Source: Pseudomonadota bacterium
GTDB taxonomy: Bacteria; Pseudomonadota; Alphaproteobacteria; Rhizobiales; Devosiaceae
Direction of reading: 5' to 3'
Length of the DNA: 64,000 bases
Assembly: GCA_023388175.1 (NCBI GenBank)
Contig: JAEWGT010000008.1
Location: 62,001-126,000 of the forward strand
Shown: in pieces, positions 38,401 through 45,931 of the stretch
Position numbering within the stretch: position 1 is the first letter of the stretch
How the letters are laid out: each line of letters starts with the position of its first letter
The notes under the pieces: model-generated
Told to the model about the DNA's origin: nothing
What the model saw: only the letters and a program-made list of their open reading frames with translations
The model's database searches: none
Position numbers and translations under genes: made by a program

Positions 38401-38941
38401 CGGCTTCGAGCTTTATCAGGCGATGCTGGAAGAAGCGGTGGCCAACCTCAAGAGCGGCGAAGAGGACTACGAGGACCGCAATGAGTGGAGCCCGACGATT
38501 TCGCTGGGCATGCCGGTGATGATCCCCGAAAGCTATGTGCCCGATCTGCAATTGCGCATGCAGCTCTATCGCAAGCTCGGCGATCTCAACGACATCCGCG
38601 ACATCGATGCCGCCGGAGCGGAACTGATCGACCGCTTCGGGCCATTGCCGGAAGAAGTTGAGGCGCTGCTTAAGGTCATCCTGGTCAAATCACTGTGTCG
38701 ACAGGCCAATGTCGAAAAGGTCGATGCCGGTCCCAAGGGCGCGGTGATCACGCTGCGCAACAACGAATTCCCCAATCCGGTGGCTTTGGTGAAGCTGGTA
38801 AGCGATCCGGGCAATCAGGTTCGCATCAAACCCGATCAGAAACTCGTGTTCGCACGCAATTGGCCGACGCCGGAACAAAGGCTCAAGGGCGCAGCCGCTA
38901 TCCTGTCAAAGCTCGCAAAACTGGCAGAAAGCGGGGCTTGA
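35450..38941 (+). CDS. mfd: Transcription-repair coupling factor
   Basis: Mfd removes RNA polymerase stalled at lesions and recruits UvrA. The 1163-aa protein has all modules: a UvrB-like N-terminal region (LPAWDCLPYDRVSPN), the CarD-like RNAP-interaction domain (GDLVVHVDHGIGRFIGL, about 500-570), the translocase with GDVGFGKTEVALRAAF and DEEQHFGV, TATPIPRTLQLALTGVRD, VESGLDIPNAN, and the TRG segment (LYQIRGRIGRAKARAYA). A C-terminal TRCF domain follows. Because uvrA lies 30 kb away, both partners are encoded in this window. A 683-aa frame on the other strand is a shadow. Confidence 0.97.
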   Translation: MNELANVTPAVRTISNVPDGMQPMVLGQMVEQRLRQAPDDAVSLVFVARDGRRMQRLAEVLGAMLPGHTILTLPAWDCLPYDRVSPNNVTIAARMNTLAALTSGATKGAIVLTAVNALIQKLPPRDVVESMSFSAAVGRVVDSDKLVAWAANNGYLRVPTVRESGEFAVRGGLVDLFPASADAPLRFDFFGSQLESIRTFDPDSQRTTGNLKRIDLTPMSEVVLNEETIRRFRQNYTASFGGNTVDDTLYASVSGGSRYSGTEHWLPFFYDHMDRLADYAGDAPFVFDDQAAEAYAERASQVRDYYDAREAARLAPAVAGAGAPYKPIRPELLYDLDTAPAALAGASVVQLSPFLSPHTRKGDDAGGHIAPSFAAERVASDVNLFQAVVDRLLAERREGRRAIIACWSAGTRDRMAQVLKDHGLTNPRMAENWRDAETTSAATTSLVVLPLETGFETKDLLVLTEQDILGERILRPQRKKKASDALTEAASLNAGDLVVHVDHGIGRFIGLKVIEAGGAPHECVELQYAGDTKLYLPVENIELLTRYGSDDSSVALDKLGGVAWQAKKGKLKKRIREMAEQLIKLAAQRLLVKADVVDINPGSYEEFAARFPYEETEDQLTAIEAVFDDITSGKVMDRLVCGDVGFGKTEVALRAAFAVALSGKQVAVVVPTTLLARQHFKTFAERFKDLPVRVRHASRMVAAAELKATKDGLADGQVDIVVGTHALLSKSIKFKDLGLLIIDEEQHFGVGHKERLKELKANVHVLTLTATPIPRTLQLALTGVRDLSLLATPPVDRLAIRTFISPFDPLSIREALLREKYRGGQSFYVVPRIKDQPDIAEFLRQQVPEVSFVVANGQMPPGELDDIMNAFYDNKFDVLLATTIVESGLDIPNANTLIVHRADNFGLAQLYQIRGRIGRAKARAYALFTVPPDRKLTDTAERRLGVLQSLESLGAGFQLASHDLDIRGAGNLLGDEQSGHIREVGFELYQAMLEEAVANLKSGEEDYEDRNEWSPTISLGMPVMIPESYVPDLQLRMQLYRKLGDLNDIRDIDAAGAELIDRFGPLPEEVEALLKVILVKSLCRQANVEKVDAGPKGAVITLRNNEFPNPVALVKLVSDPGNQVRIKPDQKLVFARNWPTPEQRLKGAAAILSKLAKLAESGA

Positions 38942-39086
38942 TGCGGCGGAATGGCGGCATCGTTTGCATAATCTTTTGGCAAGAGTCGTCCGTCATGTTA
39001 TTGCCCGATTTGAGCCCTTGAAGGGCTATACGATTTTTCGGGTGGCTTCACGCCGCCGGACCGCCAAGGAAGGCAAGGATATTTCT

Positions 39087-39809
39087 ATGATCTTCAGCAA
39101 AAACCTCGTTGTCGGTGTTGCCGCCGCCGCCATGATGCTGGCACCCATCTCGACTTTTGCGCAGGACACTACGACCGAAGCCCCCGCCGCCGAAGCTCCC
39201 GCAACCGACGCCCAGGACAGTGTCGCCGCCGCCGTTGACGGTCTGGCCTCGCAGAACTGGCTCAAGATTTGCGATCCGCTGGAAGACGGGCAGAAGGCCT
39301 GTATCATGCGCCAGGTCGTGCTCGCCAATGGCCAGTTCCTCGGTTCGTTCCTGCTGCGCGACGATCCGGGCCAGGAAAGCCGCCTGCTTGCCGTTGCCGC
39401 CGTGCCGCTCGGGGTGCTGCTGCCTTTCGGCCTCTCCTGGCAGATCGATAATGCCAAGGCCGTGCGTGTTCCCTACATGCTGTGCGACATGCAGTCCTGC
39501 TCGGCGCAGCTCGTGATCAACGAGCAGTATGTCAACTCGCTCAAGCGCGGCAATACGCTGAAGCTGACGGCCAAGAACCGCCAGAACCAGGACCTGACCA
39601 TCGAATTCACGCTGGCTGGCTTCACCGCTACCTATGATGGTGACGCGGCGCTGACCTTCGAGCAGCTGCGCCAGCAGGAATCGGGTGAGAATGTGCTGGA
39701 GCAGGTGCTGCAGGACCGTGCCGAGCAGTTGCGTCAGCAGCTGTCGGGCGAGGGTGCCGCACCGGCGCCGGCCGAGGGCGAAGCCCCTGCCGAGGCTCCC
39801 GCGCAGTAA
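39087..39809 (+). CDS. Invasion-associated locus B (IalB) family protein
   Basis: From the ATG at 39087 the protein has 240 aa with a Sec signal peptide (cleavage after TFA near residue 26). The domain shows four cysteines in the family arrangement (KICDP, KACIM, MLCDM, QSCSA) and the segment LLPFGLSWQIDNAK. A 30-aa Ala/Pro/Glu-rich tail closes it. IalB was named in Bartonella, but the family is widespread in free-living alphaproteobacteria as periplasmic proteins of unknown function, so no virulence role is implied. A strong terminator follows. Confidence 0.9.
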   Translation: MIFSKNLVVGVAAAAMMLAPISTFAQDTTTEAPAAEAPATDAQDSVAAAVDGLASQNWLKICDPLEDGQKACIMRQVVLANGQFLGSFLLRDDPGQESRLLAVAAVPLGVLLPFGLSWQIDNAKAVRVPYMLCDMQSCSAQLVINEQYVNSLKRGNTLKLTAKNRQNQDLTIEFTLAGFTATYDGDAALTFEQLRQQESGENVLEQVLQDRAEQLRQQLSGEGAAPAPAEGEAPAEAPAQ

Positions 39810-39832
39810 TCGCGGGCAAACCGGAATTCGAG

Positions 39833-39859
39833 ACGGGCGCGGGAAACCGCGCCCGTTTT
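39833..39859 (+). terminator. Rho-independent terminator after the IalB-family gene
   Basis: ACGGGCGCGG, GAAA loop, CCGCGCCCGT, TTT: a 10-bp perfect stem followed by a T run, 23 nt after the stop. It separates this gene from the convergent UbiH/UbiL gene. Confidence 0.9.
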
Positions 39860-39874
39860 GCGTTTGGGGTGAGC

Positions 39875-41032
39875 CTAGCGCTCGCCCATGCCCAGTGCAA
39901 AAGCCTGCTTCCTGAGGCCCGGCAGCAGCTTCAGGGCCCACAGGCCGCCTGCGCGCAGCGCCTGGCTTGGGATCATGTCGGCAAGGAGCGAGCGGAACAG
40001 GGTATCGACGACCGAGCCGGTTCGGACGAGGTCCCCGGCCCGGCGGGCAGCGTAATCCTGGCTGGCCGCGATGCCCCATTCCGGCTGACTGCGATCTGCC
40101 GCCGTGACCGAAGCGACCAGATCGGCCACGTCGCGCAGGCCAAGATTGAGGCCCTGCGCGCCAATGGGCGGGAAGGCATGGGCCGATTCGCCGACCAGTG
40201 CGATGCCATCGCGGCCTGCCGTCGAGACACTCAATGCGCTAAGCGGGAAGATGAAGCTGGGCGAAGTCAGCGCCATGGCTCCAAACAGGCGCTGGGACTT
40301 TTCATGGAAAGCGGCAAGAAGTGCTTCAGGGCCACCGGCCTGCGCTCGCCTCAGCACAGCGTCCTCGTCGATCCAGACCAGATTGGCCTTGCCGCCACCT
40401 GCGGGCACCAGCGTGAAGGGGCCATTGGGATAGTGGAACTCCACCGAGGTGCCACCAATGGGGCGGGCCAGATCGAGGTCGCAAACAAGTGCGGATTGGG
40501 TGAAGGCGTGTTCCCTTGTGCCGATGCCGGCCTTGGTCCGGATCAGGGATTTCTTGCCATCCGCGCCCACAATCAATGGCGCGCGCAGGACGGTGCCGTC
40601 CGCAAGCGTCACGACGCCGAATGCGCCATCGCGGGAAAGTTCTGTAACCGCAAGGTTGCGCGTTATAATGCCCCTTTGTGGAGCAGCCGCCTGGAAACGA
40701 GCGAGCAGCGCGGCATTGCCGAAGTTCCAGCCAAAGGCATTCAGGTCGATCTCCCTGGCGTCGAACAGGGTCTCGGGCGCACGGATCAGACGGGGGGTGG
40801 CGTCTATGATGCGGATGGCCGTCAGCGCATGGCCAATGGCGGCGGGGTCATCGACAAGCCCGCTTTCCCGCAGGAAATCGACACTGGGCATCATCAGTGC
40901 CGAGGTGCGCCGGTCTGGCGGAGCCGGAGGCGCGAGATGGATAATGGAAAGGCCGAGGCGCGCCAGGCTGATCGCGGCCGCGAGACCGGCGAGACCGCCG
41001 CCAACGACGATGATGTCCGCGTCCTGTGTCAT
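39875..41032 (-). CDS. UbiH/UbiL-type FAD-dependent ubiquinone hydroxylase
   Basis: This 385-aa flavoprotein monooxygenase belongs to the UbiH/UbiF/COQ6 family, which hydroxylates the ubiquinone ring. The start is the ATG at 41032 (MTQDADIIVVGGG), since the longer frame adds a non-homologous lead. The Rossmann VVGGGLAGLAAAISLARLG is at residues 8-26, a DGKKS motif follows, and the FAD-ribityl motif reads GESAHAFPPIGAQGLNLGLRD. The usual GD in that last motif is GE here, as I recall for alphaproteobacterial UbiL. I assign the family, not the ring position. Confidence 0.88.
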   Translation of the reverse strand: MTQDADIIVVGGGLAGLAAAISLARLGLSIIHLAPPAPPDRRTSALMMPSVDFLRESGLVDDPAAIGHALTAIRIIDATPRLIRAPETLFDAREIDLNAFGWNFGNAALLARFQAAAPQRGIITRNLAVTELSRDGAFGVVTLADGTVLRAPLIVGADGKKSLIRTKAGIGTREHAFTQSALVCDLDLARPIGGTSVEFHYPNGPFTLVPAGGGKANLVWIDEDAVLRRAQAGGPEALLAAFHEKSQRLFGAMALTSPSFIFPLSALSVSTAGRDGIALVGESAHAFPPIGAQGLNLGLRDVADLVASVTAADRSQPEWGIAASQDYAARRAGDLVRTGSVVDTLFRSLLADMIPSQALRAGGLWALKLLPGLRKQAFALGMGER

Positions 41033-41109
41033 GCCAATGCCTCCATAAACGTTGCTGCCGGCGCGCCGGGGACAGTCCCGGATATGGCTGCCAACGGAGA
41101 AAATACGCC

Positions 41110-41265
41110 ATGGACGAATTCTCGCTGAGCGTTTGGAACCGGGGACCAGCATCGGCCATTGCCGAATACCACCGCGCCGGCCTTGCCGCCATTCCGCGCG
41201 GTGACGCAGGTGCAGAAAATCTCTGCGGCGGCCCTTCTCCAAAAGAAAGCGTAAACTTAAATTGA
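41110..41265 (+). CDS. 51-aa hypothetical protein
   Basis: The ATG at 41110 has GGAG 10 nt upstream. The frame ends with TGA at 41265, 33 bp before terC. Third positions are GC-rich as in real genes here. The peptide (MDEFSLSVWNRGP...) is polar with a central Ala-rich helix (SAIAEYHRAGLAAIPRGD) and one Cys. No family recognised. It may be a small gene of the terC transcript or chance. Confidence 0.35.
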   Translation: MDEFSLSVWNRGPASAIAEYHRAGLAAIPRGDAGAENLCGGPSPKESVNLN

Positions 41266-41298
41266 TCCTTTCACCCGACTCGGACCCTGGAGCATTCG

Positions 41299-42267
41299 AT
41301 GTTTGAGTTTCTGACAGACCCCGCCGTATGGGCGGCATTCCTGACCCTCACGGTCATGGAAATTGTACTCGGCATCGACAATATCGTGTTCATCTCGGTT
41401 CTGGTGTCGCGACTGCCGCGCGAACAGGCCGAATTTGCGCGCAAGCTCGGCATCGGGCTGGCACTGGTGTTCCGCATCGTGCTGCTGCTGCTGATTTCGG
41501 TGATCGTGCAGCTCGACCAGCCGGTATTTACGCTGTTCGATCACGGGTTCTCCTGGAAGGACATCATCCTGGTCGCCGGTGGCGGGTTCCTGATCTACAA
41601 GGCGACCCACGAAATGCACGCCGCCATCGAAGCACCGCACGAGACCAAGGTTGGCGGAGCGGTTGGCGTAACGTTGCAGGCCGTGCTGGTGCAGATCGTT
41701 GTGATCGACATGGTCTTCTCCATCGATTCGATCATCACGGCCGTCGGCATGGTGCCCGCAACACTGGACTATGGGGTTCGCGTCGGCGTCATGGTCGTGG
41801 CTGTGCTGATCGCCGTGACGGTGATGTTCCTGGCGTCCGGACCGATCGCCCGGTTTGTGGCGGCGCATCCGACCACCAAGATCCTGGCGCTGGCCTTCCT
41901 GCTGCTGATCGGCACCACGCTGGTGGCAGAAGGCACCGGATTCCACATTGAAAAGGGCTATATCTATTCAGCCATGGCCTTTTCGATCCTTGTCGAAGCG
42001 ATCAATATCATCGCCAAGAACCGCAAGCAGAAGCGTGACGGCAAGCCCGCGGGCAAGGGTGAGTTCACCCCGTTTACCGGCGATACCGGTGCGGTTTCGA
42101 GCGATGTGGCGCTGGCCGCGCTTGGCGGCGTAGCCGTCGGTGCAACGCGGGCCGCTACCGGCCCTGCCGCCGCGCCTCAGGCAAAACCACGCGCTAGGGC
42201 CAATCCGGCTTCGCAGGCGCAGTCGCGGCCCAAATCGGCGCCGCGCAAACCGAAAGGACCCAAATGA
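41299..42267 (+). CDS. TerC family integral membrane protein
   Basis: This 322-aa protein has seven to eight helices over residues 1-240. The TerC signature acidic positions are in MEIVLGIDNIVFISVL (residues 20-35) and its second-half repeat VVIDMVFSIDSIITA. TerC proteins are implicated in metal (notably Mn2+) export and tellurite resistance. Residues 245-322 form a long hydrophilic tail rich in Ala, Pro, Lys and Arg, unlike the compact E. coli proteins. Its stop overlaps the next gene by 4 nt. No yybP-ykoY-type riboswitch was evident upstream. Confidence 0.93.
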   Translation: MFEFLTDPAVWAAFLTLTVMEIVLGIDNIVFISVLVSRLPREQAEFARKLGIGLALVFRIVLLLLISVIVQLDQPVFTLFDHGFSWKDIILVAGGGFLIYKATHEMHAAIEAPHETKVGGAVGVTLQAVLVQIVVIDMVFSIDSIITAVGMVPATLDYGVRVGVMVVAVLIAVTVMFLASGPIARFVAAHPTTKILALAFLLLIGTTLVAEGTGFHIEKGYIYSAMAFSILVEAINIIAKNRKQKRDGKPAGKGEFTPFTGDTGAVSSDVALAALGGVAVGATRAATGPAAAPQAKPRARANPASQAQSRPKSAPRKPKGPK

Positions 42268-43235
42268 CCAGAGTTGTCGCCGTAAACAAGACCGGAGGGC
42301 CGGATGTCCTCACACTGGAGGACTGGCCGGTTGCAGAACCCGGCCCCGGCGAGGCCCGTATCCGGCAGACGGCGATCGGTCTCAATTTCATCGACACCTA
42401 TCAGCGCTCTGGCCTTTATCCGATGGCCCTGCCATTCGTTGCCGGCAATGAGGCGGCGGGTGTGGTCACGGCAATTGGCGATGGTGTGACCGAGGTCAAA
42501 GTGGGCGACCGCATCTGTTATCAGGGTGCGGCCGGCGCCTATGCCGATGAGCGGCTGGTGCCGGCGGCGAAGCTCGTGCCCATTCCCGACGGGGTTGATG
42601 ACCAGACGGCAGCCGCCGTTCTGCTCAAGGGGCTGACGGCCTACTATCTGCTGTTCAAGACCTGGCCCGTGCAGAAAGGCGAGAGGATCCTGTGGCATGC
42701 CGCTGCGGGGGGCACTGGCCTGATCGCGACGCAATGGGCGCGGGCGCTTGGTGCGACGGTCATCGGCACTGCGGGCGGGGCCGACAAGGTGCAACTGGCC
42801 CTGGCCCATGGCTGCCACCATGGCGTCGACTACAAGGCGGACGATTTCGCTGCTCGGGTGAAGGAGATCACTGGGGGCAGGGGGGTCGATGTGGTCTATG
42901 ACGGCGTTGGCAAGGCGACGTTCGAGGGCTCGCTCGACTGCCTGCGGCCGCGCGGGCTGCTGGCCAGTTTCGGCAATGCCTCTGGCGTGGTGAGCGTGCC
43001 TGACCTGGGCGTTCTGGCGCGCAAGGGGTCGCTCTATGTAACGCGGCCAACCGGAGCGCATTATTTTGCCCGGCGGGAGGATTTGCTCGACGGCGCAAAG
43101 GCGCTGTTCGACGCCATCCTGTCCGGAGCGATCCGGGTCGAAATCGGGCGAACATTTGCTCTGGCCGAAGTCGCCGAGGCGCATCGGGCGCTGGAGTCGC
43201 GGGAAACTACGGGGTCGGTGGTGCTGGTTCCGTAA
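42264..43235 (+). CDS. NADPH:quinone oxidoreductase (zinc-free MDR family)
   Basis: This 323-aa protein has the quinone-oxidoreductase layout: a GroES-like N-terminal domain (LNFIDTYQRSGLYPMALPFVAGNEAAGVV) and a Rossmann domain with WHAAAGGTGLIATQWARALGA (AxxGGxG NADPH motif). The catalytic-zinc Cys and His of alcohol dehydrogenases are absent, so reduction of quinones or enones is likely. It is translationally coupled to terC. Confidence 0.9.
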   Translation: MTRVVAVNKTGGPDVLTLEDWPVAEPGPGEARIRQTAIGLNFIDTYQRSGLYPMALPFVAGNEAAGVVTAIGDGVTEVKVGDRICYQGAAGAYADERLVPAAKLVPIPDGVDDQTAAAVLLKGLTAYYLLFKTWPVQKGERILWHAAAGGTGLIATQWARALGATVIGTAGGADKVQLALAHGCHHGVDYKADDFAARVKEITGGRGVDVVYDGVGKATFEGSLDCLRPRGLLASFGNASGVVSVPDLGVLARKGSLYVTRPTGAHYFARREDLLDGAKALFDAILSGAIRVEIGRTFALAEVAEAHRALESRETTGSVVLVP

Positions 43236-43363
43236 CCGGCATCGCCGCTTTCCGGCAGTGGAGGTTTTCAGTCGCGCCAGATGTGAAGACAGACACAGAT
43301 TTTTTGTGGAACGGTGTGGGTCTCCCAAGGGTTGGCTTTGTACAATTCAGAAGGAGATTCATC

Positions 43364-43651
43364 ATGGACCATACCAATCATGTCCGCCTGTCCGCCGCCG
43401 AACTGACGCCGTCGATTCTGGAAGGCGCCACCATTTACGGCGCCGATGATCACAAGGTCGGCAAGGTGGATCACGTCCATGGCCTCGACAATGTCGTCAT
43501 TGATGTGGGCGGCTTCCTAGGCCTCGGCGCGAAGCCTGTGTCGGTGCCGCTGAGCGACCTGCAATTCATGCGGGACGAGAATGGCGACGTTCACGCGGTG
43601 ACGGGCTGGACCAAGGACCAGCTCAAGCAGATGCCCGAGCATCACCACTAG
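43364..43651 (+). CDS. PRC-barrel domain protein
   Basis: The ATG at 43364 has AAGGAG 8 nt upstream and gives 95 aa; the longer frame lacks homology. Residues 22-80 form a single PRC-barrel: GATIYGADDHKVGKVDHVHG, then VVIDVGGFLGLGAKPVSVPLSDLQF. The protein ends with PEHHH, a His-rich tip. PRC-barrel proteins are small beta-barrels that bind RNA, photosystem or ribosomal partners; such single-domain forms in rhizobia are often stress-induced. A terminator follows directly. Confidence 0.9.
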   Translation: MDHTNHVRLSAAELTPSILEGATIYGADDHKVGKVDHVHGLDNVVIDVGGFLGLGAKPVSVPLSDLQFMRDENGDVHAVTGWTKDQLKQMPEHHH

Positions 43652-43658
43652 AAAAAGA

Positions 43659-43683
43659 GCCCGGCGAAAGCCGGGTTTTTTGT
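43659..43683 (+). terminator. Rho-independent terminator of the PRC-barrel gene
   Basis: CCCGGC, GAAA loop, GCCGGG, then TTTTTTG and another T run. The hairpin starts 9 nt after the stop. Confidence 0.9.
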
Positions 43684-43826
43684 TTTTGCTGTACGTTTGT
43701 AGGGACGGCTGCGCCTATGAGCGATGGTTCCGGTGAACCGATCCGGCCACAAAATTCCAAGTCCGCGTGAGGAAAGGCGCTGCCCACTGGACAGCACGGC
43801 TTTGCCTCGCTAAACGCTCTGGCCAC

Positions 43827-43916
43827 GGGCAGGTGGCAGAGCGGTTGATTGCTCCGGTCTTGAAAACCGGCGAAGGTGCAAGCCTTCCGGGGGTTCGAAT
43901 CCCTCCCTGCCCGCCA
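43827..43916 (+). tRNA. tRNA-Ser (anticodon TGA)
   Basis: The acceptor arms GGGCAGG and CCTGCCC pair fully, followed by G and an encoded CCA. The anticodon stem CCGGT/ACCGG holds CTTGAAA with anticodon TGA. A long variable arm (CGAAGGTGCAAGCCTTCCG) and T arm (GGGTTCGAATCCC) confirm a class II serine tRNA of 90 nt. Confidence 0.97.
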
Positions 43917-44143
43917 TTATTTGCCGCACGCCTGTTCGCTTTGCTCAGCTGCTTCGGCCAAGCCTTCGACCTGCGTTCTGAGTGCCTTGCAACACCGTCA
44001 TCGAAATCCGTTGCGCCGCGCATTACGCCGCTTTGGATTTCGTGGCTTAACAGTTTTTTTGTCATGGGCCGTAAGCACTTTCCGGGAGTGGGTGCTTCAT
44101 CGCGGTGTCGCCTTATTTGGTGTTATGACACCGCAGGGTACAA

Positions 44144-45067
44144 ATGGCATGGGGGCTGAAATTGAAGATGATCTGGCGAAACTCTCTTGTAGTCAAAATT
44201 TTCATCTACAGCTTTGTCGTCGTGCATCTGCCGCTGCTTTCGCTTTTTGCTTATGGCAGTTTTGTCGGCGAACTTGAGTTTATTCCGGTGCTGGCCGTGG
44301 CCACGCTCGCAACTTTGGCTGCCAGCGTGTTCTGCCTGTTGCTTGTGTTGCGCTATGTCAGGCCCATCGATGGGCTGGCTGACGCGGTCGAGGACTACAG
44401 GCTGACGGGATCATATATTGAGCCAAAATCAATCGGGCCGGCGAGAATAAGGCGGTTGGCGCAGAGCATCGGCGAGATGGTTCAGGTCAAGGAAGGCGCG
44501 ATCAGCGCCCTCAAGACCGAAGCCAATGCCGATCCGCTGACCGGTGTTCGCAATCGGCGCTGGTTCGATCAGTTCGCGCCGTCCATTGTGGATTCCGCCG
44601 CCAAAACCGGACAGAATCTATGGGTGGTCCTGTTCGACATCGACCACTTCAAGATCATCAACGACACCCATGGGCACGCCATCGGCGACGATGTGTTGCG
44701 CGCCGTGGCAGGCATGGCCATGGATCTTCTGCGACCCAATGATCTGATTGCGCGCGTCGGTGGCGAAGAGTTCTGTTTCACCATGGTGCATAACCAGCCG
44801 CAGCCGGCGATGGCGGCTGCGGAGCGCATACGCTGTGCAATCGGGGACTGGCGGCACCCGGCGCTGCCGGATCTGCGGGTGACGGCGAGTTTCGGGGTGG
44901 CCGGGGCCAAGCCGATCGAGACCAGTTTCGAGCAAATCCTGCTTGGCGCGGATAACGCGCTCTATACTGCCAAGCGCGATGGCCGCAATCGCACGGTTCT
45001 GGGCCAGATTCCGACGGATGGGCCCGGTGCCGCGCAAGGAAACGGAGGAAGGCCGGCGCTGCCCTGA
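44144..45067 (+). CDS. Membrane-bound diguanylate cyclase with I-site
   Basis: This 307-aa protein has two N-terminal helices (about 17-37 and 46-70) with only a short connecting loop, then a HAMP-like linker (70-120) and a GGDEF domain (NADPLTGVRNRRW; LFDIDHFKIINDTHGH; GGEEF at 206-210). The inhibitory RxxD motif RPND sits at residues 197-200, exactly nine positions before, so product feedback by c-di-GMP is expected. This contrasts with the PAS-GGDEF protein earlier in the window. The gene starts 227 bp after tRNA-Ser. Confidence 0.9.
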   Translation: MAWGLKLKMIWRNSLVVKIFIYSFVVVHLPLLSLFAYGSFVGELEFIPVLAVATLATLAASVFCLLLVLRYVRPIDGLADAVEDYRLTGSYIEPKSIGPARIRRLAQSIGEMVQVKEGAISALKTEANADPLTGVRNRRWFDQFAPSIVDSAAKTGQNLWVVLFDIDHFKIINDTHGHAIGDDVLRAVAGMAMDLLRPNDLIARVGGEEFCFTMVHNQPQPAMAAAERIRCAIGDWRHPALPDLRVTASFGVAGAKPIETSFEQILLGADNALYTAKRDGRNRTVLGQIPTDGPGAAQGNGGRPALP

Positions 45068-45137
45068 GGTTGCGCCGTCCTTCGCGCTGATGCGGGGCAT
45101 CTTGCCAAGCCGGCCCCTTCACATTACGAGGCGGCAG

Positions 45138-45209
45138 ATGAGTGATTTCGGCCTTTTGGGCCTGTTCTCCAGTAAATCGGACCGTAGAGATGAGCCGCAA
45201 GGAATTTGA
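45138..45209 (+). CDS. Possible 23-aa leader ORF overlapping the next gene
   Basis: ATG at 45138 with GAGG 6 nt upstream opens a 23-codon frame (MSDFGLLGLFSSK...) ending at 45209, 20 nt inside the 78-aa gene that starts at 45190. That gene has no good ribosome-binding site of its own, so translation of the leader could deliver ribosomes to it. Confidence 0.3.
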   Translation: MSDFGLLGLFSSKSDRRDEPQGI

Positions 45210-45426
45210 CGCTTCGCGGATGCGGCGGATGAAACGGGTGGCGGCACGTCACGGGCTGACCATCCTTACATCGGACAAGATCAAGGTTCTGGGTCAGCCC
45301 GGCGGTCATGCGCTGCGCGACGACGCCAGCTTCAAGATTGTCTATGGGGATGTGCCCAAGCCGTTTTCGGCGTCGCTCGACGATATCGAAACCTATATCG
45401 AGAAGCTGGAAGCGGGCGAAGAGTAA
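45190..45426 (+). CDS. 78-aa hypothetical protein
   Basis: A small soluble protein with a basic N-terminal helix (MSRKEFDASRMRRMKRVAARHG), a central beta region and an acidic C-terminal helix (SLDDIETYIEKLEAGEE). I do not recognise the family. GC-rich third positions and the overlapping leader frame support expression. It follows the diguanylate cyclase by 122 bp on the same strand. Confidence 0.6.
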   Translation: MSRKEFDASRMRRMKRVAARHGLTILTSDKIKVLGQPGGHALRDDASFKIVYGDVPKPFSASLDDIETYIEKLEAGEE

Positions 45427-45629
45427 GCCCGACTGTCCTTTCAGGCAAGGCGCCTTCTGCTGCCCATTGCCACAATCCGTTATTTAAAACGTAACAGGAA
45501 TCGCCGCACACTCTGTTCGTAGGCCTGTTCGAGGCAGTCCATCGCTTCGGGCTTCTCTTTTGGTCGCGGGGTTTCTGCGGAACCTGGCTCCTACATCCGC
45601 AGCCCGCTTTAGTGTGGAGGCGCGTTCTT

Positions 45630-45806
45630 ATGTTCACCCTCATAAACGCCGACGCTGAAGACGACGACGCCGAAATCACCGATCCCCAGGAAATTGCGGA
45701 ACTGTTCGCTGCCATAGCGGCGGTGGCCATCGAGGCCATCGGCGCAGGCTCGGCCCGCGAATTGTTCGAGGCGGTGATCGAGCAGGAGGGCCGCGACCCC
45801 AATTAA
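45630..45806 (+). CDS. 58-aa acidic alpha-helical hypothetical protein
   Basis: ATG at 45630 has GGAGG 9 nt upstream. The peptide is strongly acidic (ADAEDDDAEITDPQE at the start) and then forms an Ala/Ile-rich helix (IAELFAAIAAVAIEAIGAG) without a clear membrane segment. No family recognised. A 203-bp stretch before it holds no other gene that I could see. Confidence 0.55.
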   Translation: MFTLINADAEDDDAEITDPQEIAELFAAIAAVAIEAIGAGSARELFEAVIEQEGRDPN

Positions 45807-45931
45807 ATGGATATGAGCTTTCACGCCTGAACCTGTTTGCTCTTTTCCGGCCTTCGGCCGTGACAGATGGCTTGACGGGACGCGGTGCAGACCATTGGAC
45901 TGCGTCCCGGCAGAAGACGAATGGGTTCGGG

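Noticed and set aside
36500..38551. 683-aa open frame on the minus strand opposite mfd
   Set aside because: Antisense shadow of mfd with no recognisable domain.
38942..39086. N-terminal extension of the IalB-family frame to 38964
   Set aside because: It precedes a well-formed signal peptide, which must be at the N-terminus.
43917..44143. Integrated element or att site downstream of tRNA-Ser
   Set aside because: No duplicated tRNA 3' end and no integrase fragment was found; the region holds only short inverted repeats.
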